The notes under the pieces: generated by a model
Database searches by the model: none
Seen by the model: only the letters and a program-made list of their open reading frames with translations
What the model was told of the DNA's origin: nothing
Program-made: the position numbers and the translations under genes
DNA from: Lentisphaeria bacterium
GTDB taxonomy: Bacteria; Verrucomicrobiota; Lentisphaeria; Victivallales; Victivallaceae
Assembly (NCBI GenBank): GCA_022009855.1
Contig: CP091727.1
Span: 4,836,001-4,900,000 of the forward strand
DNA length: 64,000 nt
Reading direction: 5' to 3'
Part shown: piece by piece, positions 62,186 to 64,000 of the stretch
Layout: each line of letters begins with the position of its first letter
How positions within the stretch are numbered: position 1 is the stretch's first letter

Positions 62186-62262
62186 GCACCCATAGCTCAA
62201 TTGGATAGAGCGTCTGGCTACGGACCAGAAGGTTAGGGGTTCAAATCCCTTTGGGTGTACCA
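62186..62262 (+). tRNA. tRNA-Arg (anticodon ACG), copy 1
   Basis: Acceptor GCACCCA pairs with TGGGTGT; anticodon loop CTACGGA with ACG; T-arm GGTTCAAATCC; CCA encoded. A short T run follows at once. Confidence 0.95.
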
Positions 62263-62274
62263 TTTTTTGTATCT

Positions 62275-62351
62275 GCACCCATAGCTCAATTGGATAGAGC
62301 GTCTGGCTACGGACCAGAAGGTTAGGGGTTCAAATCCCTTTGGGTGTACCA
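62275..62351 (+). tRNA. tRNA-Arg (anticodon ACG), copy 2
   Basis: Identical to the first copy base for base, 89 bp downstream. CCA encoded. A strong terminator follows. Confidence 0.95.
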
Positions 62352-62367
62352 TTTCAGAAGTTTCAGG

Positions 62368-62390
62368 CGGCCGGAGTTCCGGCCGTTTTT
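62368..62390 (+). terminator. Intrinsic terminator after the tRNA pair
   Basis: CGGCCGGA and TCCGGCCG form a perfect 8-bp stem with a tiny loop, followed by TTTTT. Confidence 0.88.
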
Positions 62391-62428
62391 CCTTTCGCGG
62401 CACCGCCCACTACGGCTGACAGCGCAAT

Positions 62429-64000
62429 TCAGCGCTCCGAATCCCCCCACGGAATGAACAGAATATGACCGGATCTCCTGCCGTTGTCGTTCCGCCAGGA
62501 GAACACTCGGTAGAGAAAACTCCAGTGAGTGCGGCCGGGAGAGCGTTTGACGCTGAGGAAGGGCGGATACAGATATTCGCTCGATTCCCCGTCATGCTTC
62601 TCGCGGTAGAGGAAGCCGAGAATCCGCAGATCGCTCCGGTCGCCCTCCCGCCGCACAATGACACTGCCCAGCCCGAACTGCCCCCAGTACCGGTCGCCGA
62701 ACCGCTCGTACCACGAGGTCAGTCCGCAGAGGGTCCGGTGTTCGGCGAAATCGACCTCCGTGCAGAAGCGCTTCGCCAGAAGTTCCCGCCAGGCGGCGAC
62801 CGCCTCCGCCGTTTCCGGCGGCGGCATTTCGATAGCGAGCGCGGCGGCGTACTCCGCGATCTTCCGCTGCTCCGAAGCGACCGTTTCCCGCTGTTTCCTC
62901 TCCTGTTCCCCGCGGCCGCCGGAATTCCGGGCGGCCAGCGCCCGCTCCAGCCGGATCAACGCCTGTCGCAGCTGATCCAGCGTATTGCCGTCGGCCTCCG
63001 GCCGCCAGATCCGGGAAACGCCGCTCTCCTGAAATGCGAGCAGGATACCGAAGTAGCTCCTTTCGTCTTCCAGCGTCACACAGCGCACTTTCCGGCCGTC
63101 CGTGAAGCTTCTGCCGAACGGGGTGTAACCGTTGTTCGGCAGTACCGTGGCCCGTTCTCCGGATTCAAACCGTCTGATCTGCAGAATCGGCGAGGGCGGA
63201 AACGGGCTGTATCTGCTCCAGGAGACCAGCGGCCAGACCTGCCATCTCCGGACACTCCCCTCGCGGCTCTCATAGCGGATGAGACCGAGCAGGGCCCGCC
63301 AGAGCAGACGCTTGTCGGTTCGCTCCTGATGGAAAAGCTCCAGCAAACCGATCTCGAACTTTTCCGGCCCGGAGGTGCAGTAGTATATCGGGAAAAACCG
63401 TGCCGGAGTGTCTCATTGCGGTTCTGCCACCAGACCGGACCGAACTGCCGCAAACGCTCCGGATAGCAGCCGAACAGCGGAAACACGCCGAACTCACCGC
63501 CGCCGGAGTTCCACCAGACCGGGCCGGCCATGAAAAACTCCCGGAGCTTCCAGACGACGGGGAATACGCCGAAGCTCCCGCTTTCGGAGTTCCACCACAC
63601 CGGACCGTGCAGTTGAAAGTCGCCGAGCTTCCAGCTCAACGGGAACAGGCCGAAGTTTCCGTTTCCGGAGTTCCACCACACCGGCCCTGCCATGCAAAAC
63701 TCCCGGAGCCTCCAGACGGCGGGGAATACGCCGAAACTCCCGTTTTCGGAGTTCCACCACACCGGGCCGTGCAGCTGAAAGTCGTCGAGCTTCCAGCTCA
63801 ACGGAAACAGGCCGAAGTTTCCGTTTCCGGAGTTCCACCACACCGGACCGTACAGCTGGAAGGGCGGAACATGCCAGGCGACGGGAAACAGGCCGAACTC
63901 CTCCCCCGACCGCCAGACCGGACCGGCAAACCAGACGCGTCCGCTCTTCCAGTACGCCGCGGGGAAGAGGAAAAAGTAACGATGCGGGCCGGTCCGCCAG
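62429..64000 (-). CDS. Large protein with 27-residue W/F/P-rich repeats, partial (one frame break)
   Basis: Open at the window edge; at least 520 residues. One base is missing in the A run at 63393-63397. Reading in from the edge, units of 27 residues built on the consensus GPVWWNS-x2-G-x-FG-x-FP-x2-W-x-L-x2-F-x3 repeat at least five times. Looser units lie upstream (GPVWRSGEEFGLFPVAW). Units alternate between two types, so the true period is 54 residues. After the repeats comes a region of about 330 residues with a hydrophilic helical part (GGRGEQERKQRETVASEQRK) and an end rich in Trp, Tyr and Arg. No signal or known domain is visible within the window. A repetitive beta-structure is plausible but unproven. 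Confidence 0.7.
63511..63915 (-). repeat. Tandem 81-bp coding repeats (162-bp higher-order unit)
   Basis: The CCACC marker of the Gly-Pro-Val-Trp-Trp codons falls at 63511, 63592, 63673, 63754 and 63835, exactly 81 bp apart. Alternate units are more alike than adjacent ones, so duplication went in 162-bp steps. The repeats preserve frame. Confidence 0.9.

Noticed and set aside
63511..63915. CRISPR-like array
   Set aside because: The 81-bp units are contiguous, have no variable spacers, keep the reading frame and encode a protein repeat.
1..64000. Prophage, insertion sequence, integron or conjugative element
   Set aside because: No transposase, integrase, capsid, relaxase or terminal inverted repeats were seen; the polymerase and repeat protein lack such neighbours.

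Overview
The window looks like a chromosomal segment of a Lentisphaerae-type bacterium (PVC group, Victivallis-like). This is an inference from gene content: three pseudopilin-like proteins with the FTLIELL N-terminus next to polysaccharide-degrading enzymes, a protein resembling the exosortase-associated TIGR04073 family, large clan GH-A hydrolases and high GC. LPS genes (WaaP-type kinase, rfbG) indicate a Gram-negative envelope. No phage, insertion sequence, plasmid or CRISPR locus was found.

The most important practical fact is that about 49 single-base frame breaks interrupt otherwise ordinary genes, including mutL (6), ychF, rnr, lipA, fabF and lspA. Nearly all lie in homopolymer runs, mostly of G or C; about 34 are deletions and 15 insertions. 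Correcting them restores full-length proteins and several 4-nt ATGA/GTGA stop-start overlaps. I treat them as sequencing or assembly errors, so each such CDS is given as one gene spanning its frames.

Layout. 0-24 kb is a sugar and polysaccharide region. It holds an Fe-S protein, a XylR-like regulator divergent from a pseudopilin, a convergent glycoside hydrolase cluster (two paralogous clan GH-A enzymes, a GH63/GH37-like enzyme, a GH36-like alpha-galactosidase), a second pseudopilin, and an isomerase-aldolase-kinase operon behind a consensus promoter with two operator boxes. Then come an LPS-core pair (GT2 plus waaP) and a LacI regulator, pseudopilin and heparinase-like lyase module. 23.5-25.3 kb has a YkgJ-type protein, rsmI and an RsuA/RluB-type synthase. 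25.3-37.9 kb is one 12.5-kb minus-strand run: small membrane protein, SPFH/HflK-like, HflC-like, SPFH/HflK-like, Cys/His-rich P-type ATPase, ABC ATPase, ABC permease, anchored helical protein, CNNM/CorC-like protein and lipoprotein. 38-48 kb holds mraZ, a tiny membrane protein, a cyclophilin, a glycosyltransferase, rfbG, a 61-aa gene with its own promoter and terminator, nnrDE, lspA, a DksA-like gene, ychF, a TIGR04073-like gene and a phosphatidylserine decarboxylase-like gene. 48-50.4 kb is a CsoR/copper ATPase module with a recognisable operator. 50.4-62.1 kb holds rnr, panB, a family B DNA polymerase, a LOG-family gene, lipA, fabF, a DppD-like ATPase, a TPR gene and mutL. The end carries two identical tRNA-Arg(ACG) genes, a strong terminator, and a protein with 81-bp tandem coding repeats that runs off the edge.

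How it fits together. The first 24 kb pairs regulators and pseudopilins with enzymes for glycan breakdown and a route for one released sugar. The SPFH/ATPase/ABC run is probably a membrane-organisation and metal or solute transport unit; its grouping is the most interesting arrangement here, together with the W/F/P-rich repeat protein.
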